From an uncultured Spirochaetota bacterium (GTDB lineage Bacteria > Spirochaetota > UBA4802 > UBA5550): DNA of 50,411 nucleotides. The notes beneath the pieces are model-generated. The model worked only from the letters and a program-made list of their open reading frames with translations. It was not told where the DNA came from and searched no databases. A program made the translations under genes and the position numbers. The stretch lies in assembly GCA_937872225.1 (NCBI GenBank), contig CALMRZ010000092.1, forward strand, positions 1-50,411, in the 5' to 3' direction. Shown piece by piece: positions 34,863 to 44,020 of the stretch (positions are counted from its first letter, which is position 1; the number at the start of each line of letters is the position of its first letter).

Positions 34863-37595
34863 CTACTTCACCGCTTTACCGATTATCAATTCCAGCCTGT
34901 ATTTTTCGAGGAAATAAGGCGTAGATCCGAGGCGGATCTCCTTATCCGGCATGCCCTCGATCACCATGTTATTCACCGCGGCGAAGCAGGAGGGGTTCGC
35001 CCGTATCATGGCCGCGACCTGCGCCGCAGCCTGGTTCAGGGGCACCGGCGACAGTGCCGAACTGCCCTGGACCGCCACCGCATAGTTCGTATCGCCTCCC
35101 TCCGTCCTGGACACCCGCACGGAGAAGGCCTTCCTGGTCTTGTATTTGACCAGGTACAGTTCCTGGACCCACTGGCTTTTATTCTCAAAGGAAAGTTTTC
35201 CGGAGCGGTCGATGACGACCTGGAAATACTGGATCCCCTGGTTGATGCGGGGGAGGCTTTCATTGCTGCTGATCCTGCCCAGTGTATTCTGGCAGAAATC
35301 GTACAGGAACAGTATCGTTTCGTCCTTGATCCGCTTCGGCCTGATGAAGACGAAGAGGTTGTCCCGCTCGTTTATGACATAGAGAAGCGTATACTCTCCC
35401 GACTCCTCGCCCACGATGGTGATCGAGTTCTTCTTTCTCATCTTGTACATCGCATCGAGGATCAACAGACGCGGGTCGGACTGATGAAAGGAGTATACGA
35501 TCTCAGGCCGGGGGTTCAGCGATACCCGCATCAGGGCCTTGACGATATCCGCGTCGGAGTTCACCGAGACGCCGTCGCCTTCGCGCGTGACCGTCACGTA
35601 CTGTCCCCCGAGACGGGCGCAGAACCTGAAGGAGATCCGCTTGTCCTTCTGGATAATAAAATCATAGGCTTCCTTGAACACCTGCTCTATTTCCCGGTAG
35701 GGCTTTTTGAACGGCTCGGGCGAGACGATGACGCAGTAGCCGTCGAATTTCTGGCGGGAAATGATCCCCTCCTTCAGGATGGTGCCGAGAATCGCCACCA
35801 GGTCATCGGCCCTGGCATATTCATCGATATACGATTCGCCCCAGCTGGTCTGATAGATATGGTGTATCATCTGGACCGTCTCGGCGTTTTCTATGCCGAA
35901 ATTGATGATTATCATGTTGGCCATGTTAAAGGGCGGCCGCAGGTAATGCTCGTTTTTCAGCCTGGACATGGTCCCGGAAAAGAGTGTCGCTATGCCGGAC
36001 AGGAGGTCGGCAACGGCGTTCTGGTTGATCCGCTTGGTCCCCGCCTGGACCTTCAGCCTGCTGAACTTGGGGTCGTATATCTGGTTGATGGCGGTCCACG
36101 CCGCGAGCCGCACCAGGCCCTTTTCGCTCCGGAGCACCACCGTCGAGGACGCGTCATCCCCGGTCTTCCTTTTTTTTACCAGGCTCCATTCCCCCGACTC
36201 TTCGCCTCCGCCCGCGGAAGGCTCCAGGTAGAGCACCGACTCGTGGGGCGTGTCCTTGAAGGTTATGTAATTGTCTATCTTGTTCTTCTCCTGGGCGAAA
36301 TGAGACTTGATCTTGCCGCTCAGGAGCTTGAAATCGGAAGCTGATATCTTGTCTTCCAGCTTCATCGCCGGGATCTGCAGGACGATCTTCTGGTAGCTCA
36401 GGAGCATGAACTTCTTGACCATGTTCCAGAACACCATGGTCTGGTTATAGTCCCAGTTCTCGAAATTATCGAGGTGCTGGATTTCCTTGGCGCTCCACTC
36501 CCACTCCTTGACATACTTGAACATGACCAGGACCTTGTAGGGAAGGCTCTGGCGGTCTTTCACCCCGATATAGCGCGAAAGCTGCGGGTCGATTTTGAGG
36601 TAGAGGTTCTGCCGCAGTATTTTCAGGAGCGAGGGTTCGTCCATGGTCGAATCGTAGTAATCGTACACTTCCTCAAACATCAGCATGTATGAATCGATGA
36701 CCTTGTTGTCGAGGTTCCCGCTCAGGATGTTCGTTTTTATCTTCTGGCACAGGAGGGGGGAGTAGCCGGGGGCAAAAAGGTATTTCTCCAGGAGCCCCAG
36801 CTTGATGATCGACTTGAAGGGATTGTTCAGCGATTTTATGATCAGGAAGAGGGCCGGCCCGATGAAGTCCTGCTTTGATATTTCATAGAGGTTCCCCAGG
36901 TCGACAAAGTATTTTTCACGTTCTTCGGAGGGAACCATGGCATAGAGCTTTTCATATTCGCTGTCCTGAACAAAGCGCGGCAGCACCCACCAGAAGGGTA
37001 TCTTGCCCGCTATGATAATGGAGCTCCTGAAAAATTCATCCTTCAGTACCGTTCCGATAATGGAGCCGAAGGCCTCTTCATTGCTCTCGGCGAAAATATT
37101 GTTCTTTATATCTACGATATCGTTGATGAATATATGGACTTCAATATCGGCCTCTTCCATGGCCCACTTCTGGACCGCTTCGACTTTTTTCGTGAACGCC
37201 TCCAGCTTCTCGGCTGATATGCTCCGCCGGTCTATGCAGACCCAGTAGTCAAAATCGGAGCTCCTGGTATAGGCGATGGTCCCGACGCTTCCCATGACGG
37301 CCATCATCTGTATGAAGGCATTTTTTTTCCTGATTTCGAATTCCTTGGCGTAAAAACGCCCCTGGAGGAACTTGATCGCTTCCATATCAGGCTCAAAGCC
37401 GACTATGCCGCAGGGCGGGTCGATGTCCGTATATCCCGGCAGCCGTTTATAATTGGTGCTGAGAAGGATAGGGATTGAATTGATGACCTTCCGAATATTC
37501 GGATTGCCGATAAGCAGCTGGAAGCGCTTGTACTTGACATCGTTAAATTGCAGGAACAATTCACGATTCTTCTGTATGTCATCCAGGATAGACAT
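34863..37595 (-). CDS. cyaA: class I adenylate cyclase-like protein
   Basis: Class I cyclases (CyaA of enterobacteria) make cAMP from ATP. The N-terminal catalytic motif is seen as GSVGTIAYTRSSDFDYWVC (residues 102-120), with Ser103, Ser113, Asp114, Asp116 and Trp118 matching the residues known as essential in the E. coli enzyme, at the same numbers as I recall them. The 910-residue length fits the CyaA family (about 850), with a catalytic first half and a large C-terminal regulatory part. The C-terminal part is not clearly like that of E. coli. It is divergent from lon. Cyclase activity is inferred from the motif; a related nucleotidyltransferase role cannot be excluded. Confidence 0.8.
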   Translation of the reverse strand: MSILDDIQKNRELFLQFNDVKYKRFQLLIGNPNIRKVINSIPILLSTNYKRLPGYTDIDPPCGIVGFEPDMEAIKFLQGRFYAKEFEIRKKNAFIQMMAVMGSVGTIAYTRSSDFDYWVCIDRRSISAEKLEAFTKKVEAVQKWAMEEADIEVHIFINDIVDIKNNIFAESNEEAFGSIIGTVLKDEFFRSSIIIAGKIPFWWVLPRFVQDSEYEKLYAMVPSEEREKYFVDLGNLYEISKQDFIGPALFLIIKSLNNPFKSIIKLGLLEKYLFAPGYSPLLCQKIKTNILSGNLDNKVIDSYMLMFEEVYDYYDSTMDEPSLLKILRQNLYLKIDPQLSRYIGVKDRQSLPYKVLVMFKYVKEWEWSAKEIQHLDNFENWDYNQTMVFWNMVKKFMLLSYQKIVLQIPAMKLEDKISASDFKLLSGKIKSHFAQEKNKIDNYITFKDTPHESVLYLEPSAGGGEESGEWSLVKKRKTGDDASSTVVLRSEKGLVRLAAWTAINQIYDPKFSRLKVQAGTKRINQNAVADLLSGIATLFSGTMSRLKNEHYLRPPFNMANMIIINFGIENAETVQMIHHIYQTSWGESYIDEYARADDLVAILGTILKEGIISRQKFDGYCVIVSPEPFKKPYREIEQVFKEAYDFIIQKDKRISFRFCARLGGQYVTVTREGDGVSVNSDADIVKALMRVSLNPRPEIVYSFHQSDPRLLILDAMYKMRKKNSITIVGEESGEYTLLYVINERDNLFVFIRPKRIKDETILFLYDFCQNTLGRISSNESLPRINQGIQYFQVVIDRSGKLSFENKSQWVQELYLVKYKTRKAFSVRVSRTEGGDTNYAVAVQGSSALSPVPLNQAAAQVAAMIRANPSCFAAVNNMVIEGMPDKEIRLGSTPYFLEKYRLELIIGKAVK

Positions 37596-37663
37596 CGTAG
37601 CTGGTTTGTGTGGTCCTTTACATGGTCATCCGGCCCATTACGCCGCGCACCCGGTCATTATCC

Positions 37664-37701
37664 AATGCCGGGCCGAAATATCGCACGGTCGGCATTTTTT
37701 T
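37664..37701 (+). terminator. rho-independent terminator on the plus strand in the cyaA-lon gap
   Basis: AATGCCG (37664-37670) pairs with CGGCATT (37690-37696), extended inward by CCG/CGG, and is followed by seven Ts (37695-37701). No plus-strand gene ends upstream within 2.8 kb, and the likely lon promoter is downstream, so it must end some other transcript: a small RNA, an antisense RNA over the cyaA 5' end, or a long lon leader. Confidence 0.65.
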
Positions 37702-37715
37702 GCTGGCGGACCGTG
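37684..37715 (+). promoter_or_regulatory. alternative hairpin overlapping the terminator
   Basis: CACGGTC (37684-37690) and GACCGTG (37709-37715) are perfect inverted copies. The left arm overlaps the 3' arm of the terminator stem, so the two structures exclude each other, as in attenuators and riboswitch expression platforms. Nothing in the preceding 60 bases matches a riboswitch I know. Confidence 0.4.
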
Positions 37716-37795
37716 TTATCTCAACATTAGTATTCTCCGATCAAAAATACAATTATTAAAAATTGTCCGGCGCCCAAATTTTTCATACTTTAAAA

Positions 37796-37824
37796 TTGAC
37801 AAATAAGGCTCTTTTAATTACAGT
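37796..37824 (+). promoter_or_regulatory. candidate sigma-70-type promoter for lon
   Basis: TTGACA (37796-37801) and TACAGT (37819-37824) with 17 bases between, 117 bases upstream of the lon start. No CIRCE-type heat-shock operator is visible. Confidence 0.55.
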
Positions 37825-37940
37825 AAATCAGGAGATGGCACGCGGCATTGCCATTGCATAAAGCGAAAAAAACAACATTTGCCGGATAAACACAGAATAC
37901 ACAAACCGGGCCATTACCTGTTTGAAGACATCGAGGCATC

Positions 37941-40388
37941 ATGGATTTTGACGACATAATACTGGACAAAAACGACATATCAATCGACACGGAGCTCCTT
38001 GAAAGCGACCTGGTTGCCATAGACCAGGTCCTTCCATCAAAGCTCTACATCATACCGATACGGTACCGCCCCATATTTCCGGGGATCATTACGCCCCTTA
38101 TAATATCGCATGGACGCTTCACCGAGGTCATCGACAAGGTCATCCACGACACCCGGACCATCGGCCTGGTCCTCATCAAGGACGACAACAAGGATGAAAT
38201 ATCCGCCGGCGACCTGTACAGCTTCGGCACGGCGGCGAAAATACTGAAGCGCATCAACCTCCCCGACGGAGGATTGAACGTCCTCATCAACAGCATCAGG
38301 CGGTTCCGCGTGCGGAGGATCATCTCCGATGAGCCCTACATCCTCGCCGAAGTCGATTACATCGAGGACATCGTGGCCGATAAAAAAAGCATCGAGTTCA
38401 AGGCCATCACCCGCGAGGTGTTGAGCAAGCTCAAGATCCTGTCGGACAACAACCCCCTGTTCACCGAGGAGATGAAGCTCACCATGCTGAACGTGGACGA
38501 GCCGGGTAAAATAGCCGATTTCGTCACCTCCATCCTGAACATCGAAAAAAACGAGTACCAGGACATCCTGGAGACCCTGAACATCAAAAAGAGGCTGCAG
38601 AAGGTACTCGTCCTGCTGCACAAGGAGATCGAGGTCCTGTCGGTGCAGCGGCGCATCCAGGGAAGCATCAACGAAAAGATAGACAAGCAGCAGCGCGACT
38701 TCTTCCTCCGCGAACAGCTCAAGGCGATCAAGAACGAACTGGGAATCGAGGAGGACGAGCGCACCCGGGAACTGAAGGAGATCCGCAAAAAGCTGGAGGA
38801 GCTCAAGCTCGAGGGCGAGATAAAGGAAAAGATGGAGGAGGAAATCTCCAAGCTCACGATGATGGACACGGCCTCATCGGAGTACACCGTGACCCGCAAC
38901 TATGTCGATACCGTGCTTTCCTTGCCCTGGAACAGCAAGACCGTCGATTCCATCAACCTGGAAAAGGCGGAAAAAATACTGAACCGCGACCATTACGGCC
39001 TGGAGGACGTAAAAAAGAGGATCCTTGAGTTTCTGGCGGTCAAAAAGCTGAAGCCCGACGGCAAGGGCTCCATCATATGCCTGGTGGGCCCTCCGGGTGT
39101 CGGCAAGACATCGCTGGGCAAATCCATCGCCCGCGCCCTCAACCGGAAATTCTTCCGCATATCCCTGGGGGGGATGCGGGACGAGGCCGAGATCAAGGGC
39201 CACCGCCGCACCTACGTGGGGGCCATGCCCGGCAAGATAATCCAGGGCATCAAGATATGCAAGGTCCGCAACCCGGTCTTCATGCTGGACGAGATCGACA
39301 AGCTGGGCCAGAGCTTCCAGGGCGACCCGGCCTCGGCGCTCCTCGAGGTGCTCGACCCGGAACAGAACGCCGAGTTCCGCGATTACTACGTGGACGCGCC
39401 CTTCAACCTGTCCGACGTGCTCTTCATCACCACCGCCAACACCATCGACACCATCCCCCAGGTGCTGGCCGACCGGATGGAGATCATTCGCCTTTCGGGC
39501 TACATCGCCAATGAAAAATACGAGATCGCCCGGCGCTACCTCCTCCCCAAGCAGATGGAGCAGCACGGCCTCAGGAAAAACAGCATCAGGATCGACAAGA
39601 AAGGCTTCATGCACATCATCAACAACTATGCCCGAGAGGCTGGCGTGAGGAACCTGGAGCGGCAGATAGAGAAGATCTGCCGCAAGACCGCCACGTCCGT
39701 GGCCGGCGGCAAGAAGCTCCCGGCCAAGGTCCTCAGCATCAAGGCAATCCGCGAATACCTCGGCACGGAGCTCTTTACCGACGATTCACTCATTAAGATA
39801 ACCAGGGCGGGACTGGCCATAGGCCTGGCCTGGACCCCCTACGGCGGGGCCCCCCTCGTGGTCGAATCCATCGGCATCACCAACAAGAAGGGCGGCGGCC
39901 TGAAGCTGACGGGCCAGCTGGGCGAGGTCATGAGCGAATCCGCCACTATCGCCTACAGCTACGTCCAGCACCTTTTGAAAGACCGGGACGAGGCCGCGAA
40001 GGTCTTCAACAACAACATCATCCACATCCACGTGCCCGCCGGTGCGACGCCCAAGGACGGCCCCTCCGCCGGCATAACCATGGCGACCTCCCTCTATTCC
40101 ATGGCGACGGACAGGAAAATCAAGCCGGGGCTGGCCATGACCGGCGAGCTCACACTCACGGGCAGGGTCTTCCCCGTGGGCGGCATAAAAGAAAAAATAA
40201 TCGCCGCGAAGAAGGCCCATCTCAAGGAGATCATCCTGCCGCGTGAAAACAGCAGGGACCTGGACGATATACCGCCCTACATCAAGAAGGGGCTCAATTT
40301 TCACCTGGTCGACCAGGTCGAGGAAGTCATCACTATCGCCTTTACTGAAAAGGGAAAAAAGGCAAAAAAATCTTCAACAAAAAAATAA
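37941..40388 (+). CDS. lon: ATP-dependent protease Lon
   Basis: Lon degrades misfolded and regulatory proteins in the cytosol. The N-terminal substrate domain covers roughly residues 35-230, followed by a coiled-coil part ([20 protein letters not shown]), then the AAA+ module with Walker [14 protein letters not shown] near residue 383 and Walker [11 protein letters not shown]. The protease domain has the Ser-Lys pair Ser709 (DGPSAG) and Lys752 (VGGIKEK). Length 815 aa is standard LonA. GAGG lies seven bases upstream of the ATG. The next gene follows by 13 bases. Confidence 0.98.
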   Translation: MDFDDIILDKNDISIDTELLESDLVAIDQVLPSKLYIIPIRYRPIFPGIITPLIISHGRFTEVIDKVIHDTRTIGLVLIKDDNKDEISAGDLYSFGTAAKILKRINLPDGGLNVLINSIRRFRVRRIISDEPYILAEVDYIEDIVADKKSIEFKAITREVLSKLKILSDNNPLFTEEMKLTMLNVDEPGKIADFVTSILNIEKNEYQDILETLNIKKRLQKVLVLLHKEIEVLSVQRRIQGSINEKIDKQQRDFFLREQLKAIKNELGIEEDERTRELKEIRKKLEELKLEGEIKEKMEEEISKLTMMDTASSEYTVTRNYVDTVLSLPWNSKTVDSINLEKAEKILNRDHYGLEDVKKRILEFLAVKKLKPDGKGSIICLVGPPGVGKTSLGKSIARALNRKFFRISLGGMRDEAEIKGHRRTYVGAMPGKIIQGIKICKVRNPVFMLDEIDKLGQSFQGDPASALLEVLDPEQNAEFRDYYVDAPFNLSDVLFITTANTIDTIPQVLADRMEIIRLSGYIANEKYEIARRYLLPKQMEQHGLRKNSIRIDKKGFMHIINNYAREAGVRNLERQIEKICRKTATSVAGGKKLPAKVLSIKAIREYLGTELFTDDSLIKITRAGLAIGLAWTPYGGAPLVVESIGITNKKGGGLKLTGQLGEVMSESATIAYSYVQHLLKDRDEAAKVFNNNIIHIHVPAGATPKDGPSAGITMATSLYSMATDRKIKPGLAMTGELTLTGRVFPVGGIKEKIIAAKKAHLKEIILPRENSRDLDDIPPYIKKGLNFHLVDQVEEVITIAFTEKGKKAKKSSTKK

Positions 40389-40401
40389 ATGGAGAAACGT
40401 G

Positions 40402-41076
40402 ATGCCGGTAAACAACTTAATGAAAGACATCGTTATCAACACCCTTGATGAAGTCTTGAAAAAAGAAGCGCCCGCGGATGTCTCCAGCGCCAGCAGGGAC
40501 GATATCATCGCCTATGTTCTGAACCGCGTGCCCCCCAAGTATGTGACCAGCGAGCGGGGGTTTCTGTACGGCATCCTTGACGCCCGGTACAAGGTGCAGG
40601 AGCGCATCGACGTACTGTTCCTCATCTATGAAGCCATTTATAAGATCCTGAAGCGGCGGGATCCCGCCAGCGCCGCACGGGCTATCACCGTCCCGGAATC
40701 GACGGCATACCTGCCCCACCTGGTGGGCCAGGTCCTGGAGGAATCGACGCTTTCCGTGATACCCGATGTTGAAGTGACGCTGATGTTCGGCACGGCCCCG
40801 GCGGCAATGATCGATTCAGACTGGGAGAACCCGTACCGGACAAGCCAGGCCACCAAGGGCCACTTCCATTTCTGGCCGAAATACAGCGACAGCGCCATGA
40901 AAACAACGTCAGGGATCCCCTTCAAGCTGACCTTCAGGCACCCCCACTGCATTGACCAGGCCATTGACGTCAGCCTTGACGTGAGCGGCAGATCGGATTT
41001 CGGCGTTTCCCGGTTCATCCCGATAGTGCTCATGAAAGCAAAGGAGGAAGGCAAGGACTTCCCCTGGTCGCAGTAG
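40402..41076 (+). CDS. ComFB-like N-terminal domain protein, 224 aa
   Basis: Residues 5-85 resemble the late-competence ComFB family: an N-terminal helix, then DDIIAYVLNRVPPKYVTSERGFLYG, where the LNR(V/L)PP(K/R)Y motif is the family core. The zinc-binding cysteines of Bacillus ComFB are absent. ComFB-type proteins of cyanobacteria are reported to bind cyclic dinucleotides, so a signalling role is possible but only inferred. Residues 100-224 are a separate beta-rich region (SVIPDVEVTLMFGTAPAAMI, GHFHFWPKYSDSAMKTTSG) without known match. ATG 40402 follows GGAGAAAC; the longer frame runs inside lon and is not real. The gene is on the lon transcript. Confidence 0.7.
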   Translation: MPVNNLMKDIVINTLDEVLKKEAPADVSSASRDDIIAYVLNRVPPKYVTSERGFLYGILDARYKVQERIDVLFLIYEAIYKILKRRDPASAARAITVPESTAYLPHLVGQVLEESTLSVIPDVEVTLMFGTAPAAMIDSDWENPYRTSQATKGHFHFWPKYSDSAMKTTSGIPFKLTFRHPHCIDQAIDVSLDVSGRSDFGVSRFIPIVLMKAKEEGKDFPWSQ

Positions 41077-41105
41077 TCATGCCATATTTCTTTCCGGAGG
41101 AGTTG

Positions 41106-41672
41106 ATGGAACTCGGCGAAGCCATACTGAACAGGCGGTCGGTGAGAAAGTTCACCGACTATTACGTGACCGATGAAGAGATACGGGCCGTCTTAGACGC
41201 CGCGCACAACGCCCCCTCATGGGCCAACACCCAGGTATGGGAATTCATCGTGGTGCGGGACCGGGAACTCATCAGGGAGGTCACCGACACGTACTCGTCG
41301 ACAAACCCCGCCCGCGCCTGTTCCGCGGACGCTTCGGCGATCATCGTGGTCTGCGCCAGGACCAAGGTGTCCGGATGCAGGGAAGGCAAGGAGCGCACCA
41401 AGTTCCTCGAGTGGTTCATGTTCGACCTGGGCATGGCGGTCCAAAACCTCTGCCTGAAAGCGCATGAAATCGGCCTGGGGACCGTCGTGGTCGGCTCCAT
41501 GGACCATGACGCCTGCGCAAAGGTACTCCGGGTCCCCGAGGGCTACGAGGTCGTTGTGGCATTGCCCCTGGGCAAACCGGCGGCGCCGTCCGGGAAAGGC
41601 CCCACCCGCAAGGAACTGCGGACCTGCGTGCACCTGGACGCCTTCGGCGAGCACTACGGCAAAATCTATTGA
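41106..41672 (+). CDS. nitroreductase-family FMN-dependent protein
   Basis: The FMN-binding start MELGEAILNRRSVRKFTD, the helix block LDAAHNAPSWANTQVWEFIV and the later LKAHEIGLGTVVVGSMDHDA with GYEVVVALPLGKP are typical of the nitroreductase family, which reduces nitro groups, quinones or flavins with NAD(P)H. I choose ATG 41106, five bases after GGAGG; ATG 41079 in frame has no ribosome binding site and would add nine residues. Length 188 aa is normal. The true substrate is unknown. It is part of the lon-ComFB-pepF run of genes. Confidence 0.9.
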   Translation: MELGEAILNRRSVRKFTDYYVTDEEIRAVLDAAHNAPSWANTQVWEFIVVRDRELIREVTDTYSSTNPARACSADASAIIVVCARTKVSGCREGKERTKFLEWFMFDLGMAVQNLCLKAHEIGLGTVVVGSMDHDACAKVLRVPEGYEVVVALPLGKPAAPSGKGPTRKELRTCVHLDAFGEHYGKIY

Positions 41673-41699
41673 GATCATTCATGTGACAAGAAAACAACC

Positions 41700-43502
41700 A
41701 TGGCAGAAAAAATACCGGAACGCAACAGCATCCCCGAGGGACACACATGGGACCTCGCGCCGCTCTATCCAACGGACCAGGCATGGGAATCGCACTACGA
41801 CGAAATCGAACGGGAACTCCCCCGCTACGACGACTACCGGGGCCGCCTGGGCGAGTCGGCGGCGGCACTGAAGGAAGCGGTCGAGTTCGACCTCGGCGTT
41901 TCCCGAAACCTGGAAAAGCTCTACACCTTCGCCCATCTCCGCAGCGACGAGGACAAATCGAACCAACACTACCTGGGCTTCCACCAGCGCGCCATGAACC
42001 TCTACACCAGGGCATCGGAGCTCTCCAGCTACATGACCCCCGAGATCCAGGCGATACCGGACGACGTCATTGCCGGCTTTCTGAAAGATCCATCAATGGC
42101 GGAGTACCGCTTTTATTTCGAGAAAATCCTCCGGTACAAGCCGCATACCCTTTCAACTGAGATAGAAGAGATCATCGCCATGTCCGGCGACATGAGCCAT
42201 GCCGCGTCCGAGATATTCAGCCAGCTTGACAATGCGGACCTCACCTTCGGCCACATCACCGATGAGTCGGGCAAGGACGTGGAGCTCTCCCACGGGAACT
42301 TCAGCTCCTTTCTCCAGAGCCATGACCGGGAAATCAGGAAGAAGGCCTTTTTCCAGTACTACCGGTCCTATGACCTCCACAAAAACAGCATCGCCGCGGC
42401 CCTTCATTACTCCATCAAGAGGGACCGTTTCTATTCCCGTGTCCGCAACTTTGAGAACTGCAGAAGTTCGGCGCTCTTTTCAGACAACGTTCAGGACGAA
42501 GTGTATGACAACCTGATCGAAACGGTCAGGAAGAACCTCGGGCCCCTGTTCCGTTACCTTGATTTCAGGAAAAAAATGCTCGACCTTGACGAGTTGCACT
42601 TTTACGACACCTACGTGCCCATAGTCAAGGACGTACCCTATGCCATGCCCTATGAAGAGGCGGTGGCAACCTGCGTCAGGGCCCTGGCGGTTCTGGGGGA
42701 GGAATACACCGGGACCCTGGAGCAGGGTCTCCTGGGGGGATGGGTCGACCGGTATGAAAACCGCGGGAAGCGGAGCGGCGCCTATTCTTCGGGATGCTAC
42801 GATTCGCCGCCCTATATCCTGATGAATTACCGTGATGACAACATCAACAGCCTCTATACCCTTATCCATGAGGCGGGGCATTCCATGCACTCCTGGTATT
42901 CCAACAGGAACCAGCCCTACGTGTACCACGACTACGCCATTTTCGTGGCAGAGGTGGCTTCGACCTTTAACGAGGCCCTTCTCAGCGCCCATCTCCTGGA
43001 GCGGTACGAGAGCGACCGGAAAATGAAAGCCTACATACTCAACCGGGAGATCGACAACATCCGGGCCACCCTCTTCAGGCAGACCATGTTCGCGGAATTC
43101 GAAAAGCTCACCCACCGGACCGTTGAAGAAAACAGGCCCCTCACCCTTGAGGTACTGCGGGATATATACCGGGGCCTGCTGAAAAGCTATTTCGGGAACT
43201 CCCTCGTGATCGATGAGGAACTGACCCTCGAATGCCTCCGGATACCCCATTTCTATTCCTCTTTCTACGTGTACAAATACGCCACCGGCATATCGGCCGC
43301 CATTGCCCTGTCGAGAAAGGTTCGTGCGGAGGGAAACGCCGCCCGCGATGCCTACCTTACATTTCTCACTCTCGGCGGTAGCGGATATCCTCTGGACGAG
43401 CTCCGCGTCGCCGGCGTGGACATGTCGCAGCCGGGGCCGGTTGAAGAGGCCATATCCCATTTCGGGAGCCTGGTGGACCAGTTCATCGGACTCTATGAAT
43501 GA
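41700..43502 (+). CDS. pepF: M3-family oligoendopeptidase (PepF type)
   Basis: Zinc metallopeptidases of family M3 cut short peptides in the cytosol. The HExxH motif is HEAGH (His390, Glu391, His394) followed by EVASTFNEALLSAHLLE, which holds the third zinc ligand (Glu). N-terminal WDLAPLYPTDQAWE is the usual start of PepF proteins. At 600 aa it is complete. It follows the nitroreductase by 27 bases with only a weak ribosome binding site. Confidence 0.95.
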   Translation: MAEKIPERNSIPEGHTWDLAPLYPTDQAWESHYDEIERELPRYDDYRGRLGESAAALKEAVEFDLGVSRNLEKLYTFAHLRSDEDKSNQHYLGFHQRAMNLYTRASELSSYMTPEIQAIPDDVIAGFLKDPSMAEYRFYFEKILRYKPHTLSTEIEEIIAMSGDMSHAASEIFSQLDNADLTFGHITDESGKDVELSHGNFSSFLQSHDREIRKKAFFQYYRSYDLHKNSIAAALHYSIKRDRFYSRVRNFENCRSSALFSDNVQDEVYDNLIETVRKNLGPLFRYLDFRKKMLDLDELHFYDTYVPIVKDVPYAMPYEEAVATCVRALAVLGEEYTGTLEQGLLGGWVDRYENRGKRSGAYSSGCYDSPPYILMNYRDDNINSLYTLIHEAGHSMHSWYSNRNQPYVYHDYAIFVAEVASTFNEALLSAHLLERYESDRKMKAYILNREIDNIRATLFRQTMFAEFEKLTHRTVEENRPLTLEVLRDIYRGLLKSYFGNSLVIDEELTLECLRIPHFYSSFYVYKYATGISAAIALSRKVRAEGNAARDAYLTFLTLGGSGYPLDELRVAGVDMSQPGPVEEAISHFGSLVDQFIGLYE

Positions 43503-43574
43503 CGGCCCGTGCTGCCATCCCGCAACGGTCCGTGATGACGTTTATCCTTTTTGTCAGGACGACCAATTATATAT

Positions 43575-43603
43575 TTGACATTCCCGTTTTGTTATGCCAT
43601 TTT
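43575..43603 (+). promoter_or_regulatory. weak candidate promoter for the STAS-like gene
   Basis: TTGACA (43575-43580) is perfect, but the -10 at 17 bases (CATTTT) matches only three bases. The 130-base gap after pepF supports a separate transcript. Confidence 0.3.
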
Positions 43604-43632
43604 AAGTAACAATTTACATGGAGGATACCGGC

Positions 43633-44004
43633 ATGAGCAGTAATCTCTACACCTTGCAGTACCTTCAGGACGAAAAGATCCTTCACATGAAATTTTCTGT
43701 AGCCGCTATTGACAAGGACAGCGCCGCTGCCATCTATGACAGCTACACCAAAGAAGCGGACCTTCCCGATTTTTCCGATTTTATCATGGACGCTTCGTCA
43801 GTAACGGAAATAAGCGATCCGGCCATCGGCATCCTCATGAAAGCCATGGGGATCATGAAAAAGGCCAAGGGCTACCTGGTCATCGTCATGACGGAGGAGT
43901 TCCTCCAGAAAATCATGGTCGCCCATCCGGAGATGTTCAATTACATGGCGGTGTTCCACACCCTCGACGAGGCCAGGGCCTACATCAAGAAATCAAAGAA
44001 ATAG
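43633..44004 (+). CDS. STAS-domain-like protein (anti-anti-sigma type)
   Basis: The 123-residue protein has the STAS pattern: strands LYTLQYLQDEKILHMKFS, then DFIMDASSVTEISDPAIGIL, YLVIVMTEEFLQKIM and the final AVFHTLDEARAYIKK. The loop that normally carries the phosphorylated Ser (DSSGLG) reads SDPAIG here, so this Ser seems to be missing. I choose ATG 43633 behind GGAGGAT; an ATG at 43618 is within this site. A role as partner-switch regulator is therefore open; no anti-sigma kinase is nearby. Confidence 0.75.
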   Translation: MSSNLYTLQYLQDEKILHMKFSVAAIDKDSAAAIYDSYTKEADLPDFSDFIMDASSVTEISDPAIGILMKAMGIMKKAKGYLVIVMTEEFLQKIMVAHPEMFNYMAVFHTLDEARAYIKKSKK

Positions 44005-44020
44005 AACCAGGCCGGGCGTA

